Shown: one piece after another, positions 8,698 through 17,661 of the stretch
Position numbering within the stretch: the stretch's first letter is position 1
How the letters are laid out: each line of letters opens with the position of its first letter
From: Pseudotabrizicola sp.
GTDB taxonomy: Bacteria; Pseudomonadota; Alphaproteobacteria; Rhodobacterales; Rhodobacteraceae
Direction: 5' to 3'
Assembly (NCBI RefSeq): GCF_030656345.1
Contig: NZ_JAUSNR010000006.1
Location: 1 to 64,000 of the forward strand
Length of the DNA: 64,000 bases
The notes under the pieces: model-generated
The model's database searches: none
The model's input: only the letters and a program-made list of their open reading frames with translations
Told to the model about the DNA's origin: nothing
Made by a program: the position numbers and the translations under genes

Positions 8698-10517
8698 GCT
8701 TGGTCTTTCCGTTGGGTTTCATACTGTTGGCGGGCGTTGTTCACTTGCGTGCGCGCGCTCACCTCGGGCACCGCCACCTCCCACCAATGGCCGCCATGCG
8801 GGGTGCTGGGATAGGGGTCAGTGTCGATGACGATCACATAGGGGCCGGAAATCTGATCGCGCCGGGCGAGGGCCGTTTCAAGCTCGGCAATGCTGGCAAC
8901 CTTGACCGAGGTGGCCCCCATCGCGCCTGCATGGGCAGCGAAGTCGATGCGCGGCGGGTTGGTGATGTTGGCATGGGCATACAGGTTGTTGAACTCGGCA
9001 CCGCCGGTGCCCATCTGCAGCCGGTTGATGCAGCCATAGCCCCGGTTGTCGGTGATGACGGTGGTGAAGGAAATGCCCATCATCGCGGCGGTGGCCATTT
9101 CGGAATTCATCATCATATAGCTGCCGTCGCCGACCATGCAGATCACGTCGCGGTCGGGCTGGGCCATCTTGATGCCGATGGCCCCGGCAATTTCATAACC
9201 CATGGTCGAAAAGCCGTATTCCATGTGATAGGCGCCCGGCTTCGGGGCTTTCCACAGCTTGTGCAGCTCACCCGGCATGGTGCCTGCGGCGCACATCACC
9301 ACGGTTTCCAGATGGCCCGCGCGCTGCACCGCACCAATGACCTGCTGGTCGGTCGGCAGGGCATTGGCATCTCCGGGCGCATCGGTCAGCGGGTCGACAG
9401 CGGCGAACCACGCGGGTTTGAGGTCGCCACGCGGCGCAGGGCAGCGGTGGTCTCCAAGGGCGGCCTGCAATTGCCCAAGCGCCACAAGCGCATCGGCGCA
9501 CAGCGGTTCGGCCCCGTGTTTCATCGCGTCATAGGCGGCGACGTTGATTGACACCAGCCTGCGGTCCTTGTTCTTGAACAAGGCCCATGATCCGGTGGTG
9601 AAGTCCTGAAATCGTGTGCCGACGCCAAGAATCAGGTCGGCGGTTTCACAGACCGTATTGGCAGAACTGGCCCCGGTCACGCCGACCGGGCCGAAGTTCA
9701 GCGGGTGATCCCACGGCAAAGCCGATTTCCCGGCCTGCGTCTCGACCACCGGAATGTCAAAGCGCTGCGCGAATGCGGCAAGGGCGGCATCTGCGCCCGC
9801 GAAATGCACGCCGCCGCCTGCGATGATCACCGGGCGTTTGGCCGCGCGGATCAGGGCGGTCACGCTTTCCAGCTCCACCGGGTCCGGGTGCGGGCGGCGG
9901 ATGCGCCACACCTTCGGCGTGAAGAACGCTTCGGGCCAGTCATAGGCTTCGGCCTGCACGTCCTGACAGAAGGACAGCGTGACCGGACCGCATTCTGCCG
10001 GGTCGGTCATCGTGCGCATCGCGCGGGGCAGGGCGGTCAGCAACTGTTCGGGCCGGGTGATCCGGTCGAAATAACGGCTGACCGGGCGGAAGCAATCGTT
10101 GACCGACAGGCTGCCATCGCTGGGGGTTTCCAGCTGTTGAAGCACCGGGTCGGGACCACGGCCCGCAAACACATCACCGGGGATCAGCAGCACCGGCAGG
10201 CGGTTGACATGCGCCAAGGCCGCCGCTGTCACCATGTTCAGCGCCCCCGGCCCGATCGAGGATGTCACCACCATCGCCCGGGTGCGGCGCATCTGCTTGG
10301 CATAGGCGATGGCGGAATGGGCCATCGACTGTTCGTTCTGGCCGCGCCATGTGGGCCATGTGTCCTTGATGCCGTGCAGCGCCTCACCGATGCCCGCCAC
10401 GTTGCCGTGGCCAAAGATCGCCCAGCATCCGGCCAGATAGGTCTCACCGTCTTCATTCTGTTGCACGGACAAATAGCGCATCATCGCCTGTGCGGCGGTC
10501 AGTCGGATCGTGGCCAT
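8694..10517 (-). CDS. iolD: 3D-(3,5/4)-trihydroxycyclohexane-1,2-dione hydrolase
   Basis: IolD is a thiamine diphosphate-dependent enzyme that opens the inositol-derived ring to give 5-deoxy-D-glucuronate. The 607-residue length fits the family. The N-terminal pyrimidine-binding domain includes the conserved glutamine/glutamate region near QNEDGETYLAGCWAIFGHGN. The central domain carries VIIAGGGVHFAGA. The C-terminal domain has the diphosphate and magnesium motif GDGSYMMMNSE. The gene sits three bases after iolC and overlaps iolE by four bases. Confidence 0.95.
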   Translation of the reverse strand: MATIRLTAAQAMMRYLSVQQNEDGETYLAGCWAIFGHGNVAGIGEALHGIKDTWPTWRGQNEQSMAHSAIAYAKQMRRTRAMVVTSSIGPGALNMVTAAALAHVNRLPVLLIPGDVFAGRGPDPVLQQLETPSDGSLSVNDCFRPVSRYFDRITRPEQLLTALPRAMRTMTDPAECGPVTLSFCQDVQAEAYDWPEAFFTPKVWRIRRPHPDPVELESVTALIRAAKRPVIIAGGGVHFAGADAALAAFAQRFDIPVVETQAGKSALPWDHPLNFGPVGVTGASSANTVCETADLILGVGTRFQDFTTGSWALFKNKDRRLVSINVAAYDAMKHGAEPLCADALVALGQLQAALGDHRCPAPRGDLKPAWFAAVDPLTDAPGDANALPTDQQVIGAVQRAGHLETVVMCAAGTMPGELHKLWKAPKPGAYHMEYGFSTMGYEIAGAIGIKMAQPDRDVICMVGDGSYMMMNSEMATAAMMGISFTTVITDNRGYGCINRLQMGTGGAEFNNLYAHANITNPPRIDFAAHAGAMGATSVKVASIAELETALARRDQISGPYVIVIDTDPYPSTPHGGHWWEVAVPEVSARTQVNNARQQYETQRKDQA

Positions 10518-10520
10518 CGG

Positions 10521-12419
10521 CTATCCTCTCAATGCGCGCTGTGCATCCCACAGGGTGCACAGCCGGGTGTAGGTTGCGGCCATCATCGCGACCGCCTTGT
10601 CTGCGGGGATGGTGCCCGCCATGAAGCCCTCGGCGGCCTCGGCAAAGATCGTGCGGCCAACGGCAAAGCCTTTGACCAGATCAAACCTGGCGGCTGCGGC
10701 GAAGCTGGCGGCAAGGGCGTCTTCCGACTCGCCCAAGCCCAGCACCACAATACCGCGCGTGTGCGCATCGTTTCGGGTGATGGCGTCAACGGTGGCCTGC
10801 CATGCGGCTTGCGTCTGCATCGGTTCCAGCTTCCACCAGTCGGGGAAGATGCCGATGTCATAGAACCGCTGAATGACCTGCGCGGTGGTATCATCGCTGA
10901 CCGGCCCGGCTTTCGACGGGATCACCTCCAGCAGAAACTCCAGCCGGTTGCGGCGGGCGGCGTGGAACAGGCGGGTGACGGTGGCCTCTTGCTCGGCCTT
11001 CATCCCGGCGGTGTCGTCGGGGTGATAAAAGCACAGGACCTTGACCACATGGGCCAGTGGCCATTCAGACAAGCCACCGAAATCGGGGCCAAGCTCGGGT
11101 TCCAACGTCAGCGGGCGCGACCCCGGCCATTCCACCGGGCGGCCGATCCACAGCCCGGATTCGGCCGCGGCGTGCAGCTGATCGCGGCCCAGTCGGTTGT
11201 CGCACAGGATGCCGTAACCGGGGCGGCCCTGTTGAACCTTTGTCGCAGCTTTGAGGCACAACTGCTTGAACACGCCGATCTTTTTCGCGTCCGCGCCGGG
11301 CAGGGATTCCAGCTGCATCCGGTGGTCAAAGGCAAACACCCGCATATCCGGCCAGTCGCCGTTGCGGTTGGTGGACCAGTGGATCTGCTCCAGCGGCTGG
11401 TCGTGGCGCAGGGCCGGGTTGACGACGCCGCGCTTGAAGAAGAACTGCAATTCCTCCCAACTTGGATAGGCCGGGGCGCAGCCATGGCGCGACACGGCAA
11501 AGGCCCCGCAGGCATTGGCGTATTTCAGCGCGACCGGCCAGGCCTCACCATCCAGCCAGCCCTTCAGCAGGCCCGACATGAAGCCATCGCCCGCGCCCAG
11601 CACATTGAACACCTCGATCGGGAAGCCGGGACCGGCCTCGCCTTCGTCCAGCGTGTCGGGCACCGCACCCGTGAAGGCCACCGCGCCCATCGGGCCGCGT
11701 TTGCAGATCAGCGTGGCACCGCTCACCGCGCGCACGGCGCGCAAGGCGGTGATGGTGTCGGTGCTGCCACCGGCGATGTGGAACTCTTCTTCGGTGCCGA
11801 CGATCAGGTCGAACAGGTGCAGGGTGGCCTGCAGCTTGGCGGTCACGGCAGCGGATTCGATGAAGCGGCTTTCGCCATCGCCATGCCCGGCCAGCCCCCA
11901 GAGGTTGGGGCGGTAGTCGATATCCAGCGCGGTCTGCGCGCCATTCGCGCGGGCCAGTTGCAGCGCCTTCAGCACCGCCGCAGCGGTGCGCGGGTGCGAC
12001 AGGTGGGTGCCGGTGGCCACCACAGCGCGCGCGCGGGCGATGAAGGCGGGGTCGACATCATCTTCACACAGCGCCATGTCGGCGCAGTTTTCGCGGTAGA
12101 AGATCAGCGGAAAGCGATGCTCATCCCGGATGCCCAGCAGGACCAGAGCGGTCAGCCGCTCGGGGTCGGTTTTCACCCCATCCACACAGACGCCTTCGCG
12201 CGCCAGCTGTTCGCGGATGAAACGGCCCATGTGTTCATCGCCGACCCGGGTCAGCAGCGCCGATTTCAGCCCCAGACGCGCGGTGCCCACCGACATGTTG
12301 GTGGGGCTGCCGCCGACGTATTTCTGGAAGCTGGCCATATCCTCCAGCCGCCCGCCGACCTGCGCGCCGTAGAGGTCAACCGAAGACCGGCCGATGGTGA
12401 TCATGTCAAGATCGCGCAT
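10521..12419 (-). CDS. iolC: 5-dehydro-2-deoxygluconokinase fused to a DUF2090 domain
   Basis: IolC phosphorylates 2-deoxy-5-keto-D-gluconate. The first 330 residues or so are a PfkB/ribokinase-family kinase: ITIGRSSVDLYG at the start, YVGGSPTNMSVG for sugar binding, and the catalytic GAGDGFMSG motif. The remaining 300 residues match the DUF2090 domain, a predicted aldolase-like barrel, with RVFAFDHRMQ and IVVLGLGESE. The fusion is common in Proteobacteria and may couple the kinase to the following aldol cleavage, though the second activity is an inference. The ATG at 12419 is used; a GTG one codon upstream is possible. Its first base is the last base of the iolG stop. Confidence 0.93.
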   Translation of the reverse strand: MRDLDMITIGRSSVDLYGAQVGGRLEDMASFQKYVGGSPTNMSVGTARLGLKSALLTRVGDEHMGRFIREQLAREGVCVDGVKTDPERLTALVLLGIRDEHRFPLIFYRENCADMALCEDDVDPAFIARARAVVATGTHLSHPRTAAAVLKALQLARANGAQTALDIDYRPNLWGLAGHGDGESRFIESAAVTAKLQATLHLFDLIVGTEEEFHIAGGSTDTITALRAVRAVSGATLICKRGPMGAVAFTGAVPDTLDEGEAGPGFPIEVFNVLGAGDGFMSGLLKGWLDGEAWPVALKYANACGAFAVSRHGCAPAYPSWEELQFFFKRGVVNPALRHDQPLEQIHWSTNRNGDWPDMRVFAFDHRMQLESLPGADAKKIGVFKQLCLKAATKVQQGRPGYGILCDNRLGRDQLHAAAESGLWIGRPVEWPGSRPLTLEPELGPDFGGLSEWPLAHVVKVLCFYHPDDTAGMKAEQEATVTRLFHAARRNRLEFLLEVIPSKAGPVSDDTTAQVIQRFYDIGIFPDWWKLEPMQTQAAWQATVDAITRNDAHTRGIVVLGLGESEDALAASFAAAARFDLVKGFAVGRTIFAEAAEGFMAGTIPADKAVAMMAATYTRLCTLWDAQRALRG

Positions 12420-13420
12420 CACAACACCTCTGACACCTTGACCATGCGCCCCTCGGCGATGGATTTCAGCGCCGCCTCGGCAAGCGCAAGTGCCATCAGC
12501 CCGTCGTGGCCTGTGGTGGGGGTTGGTGCGCCATCCGCAACCGCTGCCACAAAGGCCGCGATTTCATTGGCATAGGCGGCGGTGTAGCGCGACATGAAGA
12601 AGTTCAGCAGCGGTGCGGAGTGGAAGCCGCTCTTGTCGGCGAGAGTGATGCGGTTCTCGCCGTGGTTTTCGGCGGCGGCCATGCCCTCCGACCCCAGCAC
12701 CTCGATCCGCTGGTCGTAGCCATAGGCAGCGCGGCGGGTGTTGGTGATGATGGCCTGCGTGCCAGACGCGGTGCGCAGGATGACGTTGGCGGAATCGAAA
12801 TCTCCCAGCTCGCCAATGCGCTTGTCCACAAGCACCGAAGCCGAGGCGAAAACCTCCGTCACTTCCTCGCCCAGCAACCAGCGGGCGATGTCGAAATCAT
12901 GGATCGTCATGTCGCGGAACATGCCGCCCGACCGGGTGATATAGTCTGGCGGCGGTGCGCCGGGGTCGCGGCTGGTAATGGTGACCATCTCGACCTTGCC
13001 GACGCGGCCCGCATCAATTGCGGCCTTTACCGCCATGAAATCAGGGTCAAAGCGGCGGTTGAAGCCGACCATCAGGGTGCCCTTGGAAGCCTCAACTGTG
13101 GCGATGCAATCCTTGACGCGGGCCAGCGACAGATCGACCGGCTTTTCGCAGAACACGGCCTTTCCCGCGCGCACAAAACGCTCGATCAGGTCGGCGTGGG
13201 TGTCAGTGGGGGTGCAGATCACCACGGCGTCGACATCAGCGGAGCCTTCAATCGCATCAATGCTGCGGATGTCGCAGCCGTAAGCATCCTTGATGGCCTG
13301 CGCCGCCGCAGGCACCGGGTCGGCGATGGCAACCAGCGTGGCACCGGGGACTGAGGCGACGGCACCTGCGTGTACCTTGCCGATGCGGCCTGCGCCCAGA
13401 ATTGCGAATCTGACGGTCAT
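12419..13420 (-). CDS. iolG: Inositol 2-dehydrogenase
   Basis: IolG oxidises myo-inositol to 2-keto-myo-inositol with NAD+, the first pathway step. The 333-residue protein belongs to the Gfo/Idh/MocA family. A Rossmann motif GAGRIG lies at residues 8-13, the family signature FCEKPVDL near 95, and MVGFNRRFDP further on. The catalytic Asp/His region MTIHDFDIARWLLG is also present. The gene is coupled to iolC by a TGATG overlap and follows an SDR gene by 11 bases. Confidence 0.94.
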   Translation of the reverse strand: MTVRFAILGAGRIGKVHAGAVASVPGATLVAIADPVPAAAQAIKDAYGCDIRSIDAIEGSADVDAVVICTPTDTHADLIERFVRAGKAVFCEKPVDLSLARVKDCIATVEASKGTLMVGFNRRFDPDFMAVKAAIDAGRVGKVEMVTITSRDPGAPPPDYITRSGGMFRDMTIHDFDIARWLLGEEVTEVFASASVLVDKRIGELGDFDSANVILRTASGTQAIITNTRRAAYGYDQRIEVLGSEGMAAAENHGENRITLADKSGFHSAPLLNFFMSRYTAAYANEIAAFVAAVADGAPTPTTGHDGLMALALAEAALKSIAEGRMVKVSEVL

Positions 13421-13431
13421 GATGGTCCTTT

Positions 13432-14199
13432 CTACTCGGGCGATGCGCCAGAGACGTTCTGATCAAAATCGACGATGGAGCCCGTCATCACACCGGACTG
13501 GGGCCCAAGCATATAGGCGGCAAGCCCGGCCACATGGGCGGGTTTGACCAACATGCCAAAGGGTTGCGCGGCCTCGGCCTTCTCCAGCCAGCCGTCGGTT
13601 GATCCGTGATGGCTGCGCTGGATCGCGTCTTCGCCGGGCGTGTCCATCCAGCCGCAATTGATGCCATTGGCGCGGATTCGGTCATGGCGCAGGGCATTGG
13701 CGGTGTTTTTGGTGATGTTGGACAAGGCGGCCTTTGACGCGGAATAGGGGGTCAGGAACGATTGCCCGACATGGGCCGACATTGACAGGATGGTGACGAT
13801 GCTGGCCGGGTGCCCTGCCGCCTTTGCCAGCTGCGCCACACGCTGGATGGCAAAGAACGGCCCCTTGGTGTTGATCGCGAACATGCGGTCGAAGTCTTCG
13901 GGCGAGGTATCAAGGATAGAGCCCCGGTCGGTCGAGGCGGCGGACAGGCACAGCGCGTTGATGGCGCCCATCAGGCTGGCGGCCTGATCGACGCAGGCAA
14001 TGACCGATGCGGCATCGGCCAGATCGCAGCGCAGGAAATGCGCGCCCAAGCGGGCCGCTGCTTCAGCGCCCTTTACGGGGTCGCGGGCGGCCAGCACCAT
14101 GCGGGTGCAGCCCTCGGCGCGCAGGCGTTCTGCGATGGCAAGGCCAAGGCCCTGCGTGCCGCCGAAGATCAGCGCTGTGGTATCGGTATGTGGGGTCAT
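13432..14199 (-). CDS. SDR-family oxidoreductase, first gene of the iol operon
   Basis: This 255-residue short-chain dehydrogenase has a slightly atypical nucleotide motif, GGTQGLG, a C-terminal-side FAINTKG segment, and the catalytic serine and Y-x3-K motif (SMSA, YSASK). It is the promoter-proximal gene of the iol operon, 11 bases upstream of iolG. It may oxidise an alternative inositol isomer or a related polyol, but the substrate cannot be read from the sequence. The operon lacks iolA and any recognisable iolR here, so those functions must be encoded elsewhere. Confidence 0.85.
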   Translation of the reverse strand: MTPHTDTTALIFGGTQGLGLAIAERLRAEGCTRMVLAARDPVKGAEAAARLGAHFLRCDLADAASVIACVDQAASLMGAINALCLSAASTDRGSILDTSPEDFDRMFAINTKGPFFAIQRVAQLAKAAGHPASIVTILSMSAHVGQSFLTPYSASKAALSNITKNTANALRHDRIRANGINCGWMDTPGEDAIQRSHHGSTDGWLEKAEAAQPFGMLVKPAHVAGLAAYMLGPQSGVMTGSIVDFDQNVSGASPE

Positions 14200-14289
14200 G
14201 TCACGCGCGGCCTCCCTGCTGCGGGTTGCGCGGACCTTGGGTCAGACCGGCCGTCCGGTCAACGGGGCAGGCGGTGCTATGCGTCATTC

Positions 14290-14322
14290 CTGACGAAAAA
14301 TGACAGGGTGATCTGACGAAAA
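14290..14322. promoter_or_regulatory. Direct repeat in the iol operon upstream region
   Basis: CTGACGAAAA occurs at 14290-14299 and again at 14313-14322, 23 bases apart (about two helical turns), about 90-120 bases upstream of the first iol gene. Two same-face copies suggest a regulator-binding site. The regulator is unknown; no GGAA-N6-TTCC site typical of rhizobial IolR was noticed. Confidence 0.4.
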
Positions 14323-14356
14323 CCCATCATTTGTGCCAGACCCGCAGGCGTGTGGT

Positions 14357-14383
14357 CAGGCGGGCACCACCGGCACCCGCCTG
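14357..14383 (-). terminator. Hairpin after uxuB
   Basis: CAGGCGGG pairs with CCCGCCTG three bases beyond the uxuB stop. There is no clear U-run, so it could be a terminator or an mRNA-stabilising hairpin ending the uronate operon. Confidence 0.45.
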
Positions 14384-14386
14384 CAG

Positions 14387-15817
14387 TCAAACCCGGGCAG
14401 CCATCGCGGCCTTTGCGCCCATCTCCAGCAGATCGGCATAGGCCGCGCGCACAGGCTCGGCCAGCCGGGCCGCCAGATCCTTGGGGAACACTTCGCGCAG
14501 CGCCAGCAACGCGCCCACCGGATCATCGCTGGTGGCCGCCGCGCGCAGGCGGGGGGCGAGGGGGTCTTTCACCTCGATCGGCTGACCGGCCAGATCGGTG
14601 CCGCGGACATAGATCATCCAGGCGGCGACGGCGAGCATCAGGCCGGGGCAGGGGCGGCCTGCGGCAAGGTTGGTCTCCAGCGTGCCTAGGATGCGCTGCG
14701 GCAGCTTCTGGCTGCCATCCATCGCGATCTGCCAGGTGCGGTGGCGGATGCCGGGGTTGGCATAGCGCGCCCGCAAAGCCGCCGCATAGTCGGGCAGGCT
14801 GACGCCTTCGGGCGGGGTCAGGGCGGGGATGATCTCCTTTGCCCACAGGTGTTGCACGAACTGGTCCAGCACCGGGTCGGCCATGCAATCGGCAATCGTT
14901 TCATGCCCCGACAGATAGCCCAGATAGGCCAGCGACGAATGGGTGCCGTTGAGCATGCGCAGCTTCATATGCTCGAATTCAGTCACATCGCGCACCAGTT
15001 GCACCCCGGCGGCACCCAGGTCGGGGCGCAGGCCGCCCACGAAATCATCCTCAACCACCCATTGCCGGAAGGGTTCGTGCATCACCGGGGCCGCGTCATG
15101 CGCGCCGGTCAGCGCCTCTACCCGCGCGATATCCTCGGGCTTCGTCGCGGGCACGATGCGGTCGACCATGGTGGAGGGGAATTTGCCCTCGGCCTCGATC
15201 CATGCCGCAAGCGCCGGATCAATCGCGCGGGCCAGATCCAGCACCACGCCGCGCACGACATGGCCGTTGTTGGGCAGGTTGTCACAGGTCAGCACGGTAA
15301 AGGGCGGCAGGCCACGCTGTTGCCGCAGAGCAAGCGCGCGCACCAGAAAACCGGGGGCCGAGACGGGCAAAGGTGCATCAAGGTCATGCACGATATCGGG
15401 GTGTGCTGTGTTCAGCCGCCCCGTAGACGGCTCATGGCAATAGCCCTTTTCCGTCACCGTCAGGCTGACGATCTTTACCCCCGGATCGGCCATAGCCTCC
15501 AGCACAGCGCTTGCGTCCTCACGCGCCACCAGCACGCCCTGCACCGATTGCACATGGCGCAGGGTCTCGCCCTGCGGCCCCAGCTCCAGCGCCATATAGG
15601 TGCCGCCCTGCGGCGACAGCTGGTCGCGCATGGTGCTCGATTGCAAGGACACGCCAAGGATGCCCCAGTCACCGCCCGAGGCGGACATCGCCTCTTCGAT
15701 ATAAACAGCACCATGGGCACGGAAAAACGCGCCGAGGCCCAGATGGACAATACCGACAGGAACAGCCGCGGCGCTTCGGGTCAGGCGATCAGCGGGCAAG
15801 CCAGCCTCCATCAACAT
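14387..15817 (-). CDS. uxuB: Mannitol dehydrogenase-family oxidoreductase, probably fructuronate reductase
   Basis: The 476-residue protein belongs to the long-chain mannitol dehydrogenase/fructuronate reductase family. IVHLGLGAFFRAH is the N-terminal nucleotide motif, TVLTCDNLPNNG and VDRIVPAT follow, and the catalytic K-x4-N-x2-H signature is seen in KLRMLNGTHSS. Given kduI, kduD and uxaC in the same operon, reduction of D-fructuronate to D-mannonate is the likely reaction, but tagaturonate or a polyol cannot be excluded. No uxuA dehydratase lies in the window. The start overlaps the kduD end by 29 bases; an ATG six bases downstream is equally possible. Confidence 0.87.
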   Translation of the reverse strand: MLMEAGLPADRLTRSAAAVPVGIVHLGLGAFFRAHGAVYIEEAMSASGGDWGILGVSLQSSTMRDQLSPQGGTYMALELGPQGETLRHVQSVQGVLVAREDASAVLEAMADPGVKIVSLTVTEKGYCHEPSTGRLNTAHPDIVHDLDAPLPVSAPGFLVRALALRQQRGLPPFTVLTCDNLPNNGHVVRGVVLDLARAIDPALAAWIEAEGKFPSTMVDRIVPATKPEDIARVEALTGAHDAAPVMHEPFRQWVVEDDFVGGLRPDLGAAGVQLVRDVTEFEHMKLRMLNGTHSSLAYLGYLSGHETIADCMADPVLDQFVQHLWAKEIIPALTPPEGVSLPDYAAALRARYANPGIRHRTWQIAMDGSQKLPQRILGTLETNLAAGRPCPGLMLAVAAWMIYVRGTDLAGQPIEVKDPLAPRLRAAATSDDPVGALLALREVFPKDLAARLAEPVRAAYADLLEMGAKAAMAARV

Positions 15818-16511
15818 TCAGGACTGCGCCGTGGATATAACCGGCAGCGCGAGAGGACAAGAACACCGCCGCCTCGCCGATATCATCGGCGCGGCCCCAG
15901 CGACCGGCGGGGATGCGGGCCAGAATGGCGGCGTTGCGGTCGGGGTCGGCGCGCAGGGCTTCGGTATTGTTGGTCTCGATATAGCCGGGTGCGATGGCAT
16001 TCACGTTGATGCCCTTGGCCGCCCATTCATTGGCCAGCAGCTTGGTGATCCCCGCCACACCATGTTTTGAGGCGGTATAGGACGGCACCCGGATGCCGCC
16101 CTGAAACGACAGGAGCGACGCGATGTTGACGATCTTGCCGCCGCCATGTGCAAGGGCCGTCTTGGCAAACGCCTGACAGGTGAAGAACACCGCCTTCAGG
16201 TTCACATCCATCACCGCATCCCAGTCCTCCTCGGTGAAGTCGACCGAATCCGCCCGGCGGATGATCCCGGCGTTGTTGACCAGAATGTCGATCCGGCGGC
16301 CCGAGAACACATCGCGCGCCGCCATCGGATCGGCGAAATCCAGCGTCAGCTCTTCGCCCCCCGTCATCGCCACAGTCTCGGCGCAAGACGACCGCCCCGC
16401 CGCAATCACATGCGCCCCTGCGCGCGCCATCGCGGCAGCAATCGCCTGACCAATGCCGGTATTGGCCCCGGTGACCAGCGCCGTCTGGCCCGATAGTGAA
16501 AACGCGCTCAC
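15789..16511 (-). CDS. kduD: 2-dehydro-3-deoxy-D-gluconate 5-dehydrogenase
   Basis: KduD is a short-chain dehydrogenase that reduces 2,5-diketo-3-deoxygluconate to 2-keto-3-deoxygluconate in unsaturated-uronate degradation. The 240 residues carry the cofactor motif TGANTGIGQ, NNAGIIRR, a catalytic serine in NIASLLSFQGG, YTASK, and the family ending NVDGGWLAR. It overlaps kduI by four bases, so the KduI product can pass directly to KduD. Confidence 0.93.
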   Translation of the reverse strand: MSAFSLSGQTALVTGANTGIGQAIAAAMARAGAHVIAAGRSSCAETVAMTGGEELTLDFADPMAARDVFSGRRIDILVNNAGIIRRADSVDFTEEDWDAVMDVNLKAVFFTCQAFAKTALAHGGGKIVNIASLLSFQGGIRVPSYTASKHGVAGITKLLANEWAAKGINVNAIAPGYIETNNTEALRADPDRNAAILARIPAGRWGRADDIGEAAVFLSSRAAGYIHGAVLNVDGGWLAR

Positions 16512-17332
16512 CGCAGATCCTCCATCTTCACCATTTCCACATCGCGGTAATCGACGTTGTCACCCGCCATCGCCCAGATGAAGGTATAGCTGGCCGTGCC
16601 CGCGCCGCAGTGGATCGACCATGGCGGCGAAAGCGCCGCCTCTTCATTGGCGATCACCAGATGCCGGGTTTCGGCCGGGTCGCCCATGAAGTGGAACACC
16701 CGCTGGCCTTCGGGAATGTCGAAATACAGATAAGCCTCCATCCGGCGGTCGTGCAGGTGGGCGGGCATCGTGTTCCAGACCGAGCCACCATGAAACTGGG
16801 TATAGCCCAGCACCAGTTGGCAACTGGTCATCACCTCGGGGTGGATGAACTGGTTGATGGTGCGGTGGTTCACGGTTTCAGCCGCGCCCAGCGTCAGTTT
16901 CTTGGCGTCTTCCAGCTTGATCAGCCGCGCCGGATAGGCGTGATGCGCCGGGCAGGAGTTGATGTAGAACCGCCCCTGACCGGAGAACGTCACCGGCCCC
17001 GCGCCCATCGGCAGATACAGCACATCGCCCTTGGACAGGGCATAGGTTTCCCCGCCAGCCGAGACCGACCCATCGCCGCCGATGTTCACGATCCCCATTT
17101 CGCGCCTGTCCAGAATGCTGGCGGTGCCGCACTCCTTGACCTGATCCAGCACCAGATCCGCACCGCCGGGCACCGCACCACCCACGATCATCCGGTCGTA
17201 ATGGGTGTAGAGCAGACGGATCTGACCCTCCTGAAACAGCCCCTCGCCATGGAAATTCGCGCGCAGCGCCGTGGTATCCATGCCCTTGGCTTCATTGGCG
17301 GAAATCGCCTGACGGGTTTCAACATACAGCAT
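16508..17332 (-). CDS. kduI: 5-keto-4-deoxyuronate isomerase
   Basis: KduI converts 5-keto-4-deoxyuronate, formed from unsaturated uronates released by pectin or alginate-type lyases, to 2,5-diketo-3-deoxygluconate. The 274-residue length is typical. It is a cupin-fold protein with metal ligands visible in MPAHLHDRRMEAYLYFD (two histidines and a glutamate) and a later histidine in PPWSIHCGAGT. It lies 12 bases after the small cupin gene and is coupled to kduD. Confidence 0.95.
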   Translation of the reverse strand: MLYVETRQAISANEAKGMDTTALRANFHGEGLFQEGQIRLLYTHYDRMIVGGAVPGGADLVLDQVKECGTASILDRREMGIVNIGGDGSVSAGGETYALSKGDVLYLPMGAGPVTFSGQGRFYINSCPAHHAYPARLIKLEDAKKLTLGAAETVNHRTINQFIHPEVMTSCQLVLGYTQFHGGSVWNTMPAHLHDRRMEAYLYFDIPEGQRVFHFMGDPAETRHLVIANEEAALSPPWSIHCGAGTASYTFIWAMAGDNVDYRDVEMVKMEDLR

Positions 17333-17344
17333 CAGATGGTCCTT

Positions 17345-17653
17345 TCAGAGAAAATCATCACGGCGGGGCGTAAACCCGTCGATCAACGTGCCGGGTTCAA
17401 GGCAGACACAGCCATGAACGGCGTTTGAGGGGATGACAAAGGCATCGCCCGGCCCGACCTCAAACGCGCGGTCGGCGATGGTAAAGCGAAAGCGCCCCGA
17501 TTGCACAAAGGTCGATTGCACATGGCTGTGGTGGTGCAGCGCGCCCTCCGCCCCCGCGGCGGCAAAACGGAAGGCCACGGTCATCAGCTCAGGCGCGTCG
17601 GCCAGCACCTGACGGGTGACGTTTTCGCCGGTTTCAACAACAGGATAGGTCAT
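17345..17653 (-). CDS. Small cupin protein of the uronate operon
   Basis: This 102-residue single-domain cupin carries HHHSHVQSTFV and the second motif SNAVHGCVCLEPG, enough to bind one metal ion. I chose the ATG at 17653, preceded by GAGGCG; a longer open frame upstream is only a shadow of dctM. Similar small cupins in uronate clusters (KdgF) speed ring opening of unsaturated uronates, which would fit just before kduI. That assignment is inferred from size, motifs and position. Confidence 0.82.
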   Translation of the reverse strand: MTYPVVETGENVTRQVLADAPELMTVAFRFAAAGAEGALHHHSHVQSTFVQSGRFRFTIADRAFEVGPGDAFVIPSNAVHGCVCLEPGTLIDGFTPRRDDFL

Positions 17654-17661
17654 ATCACGCC

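Noticed and set aside
9705..12575. Long open frame on the plus strand, over 950 codons
   Set aside because: It is antisense to iolC and iolD, which have clear family motifs. Its product is rich in His, Arg and Gly, as expected for a shadow frame in GC-rich DNA.
14741..16009. Plus-strand frame across uxuB and kduD
   Set aside because: It is a shadow of two motif-rich minus-strand genes.
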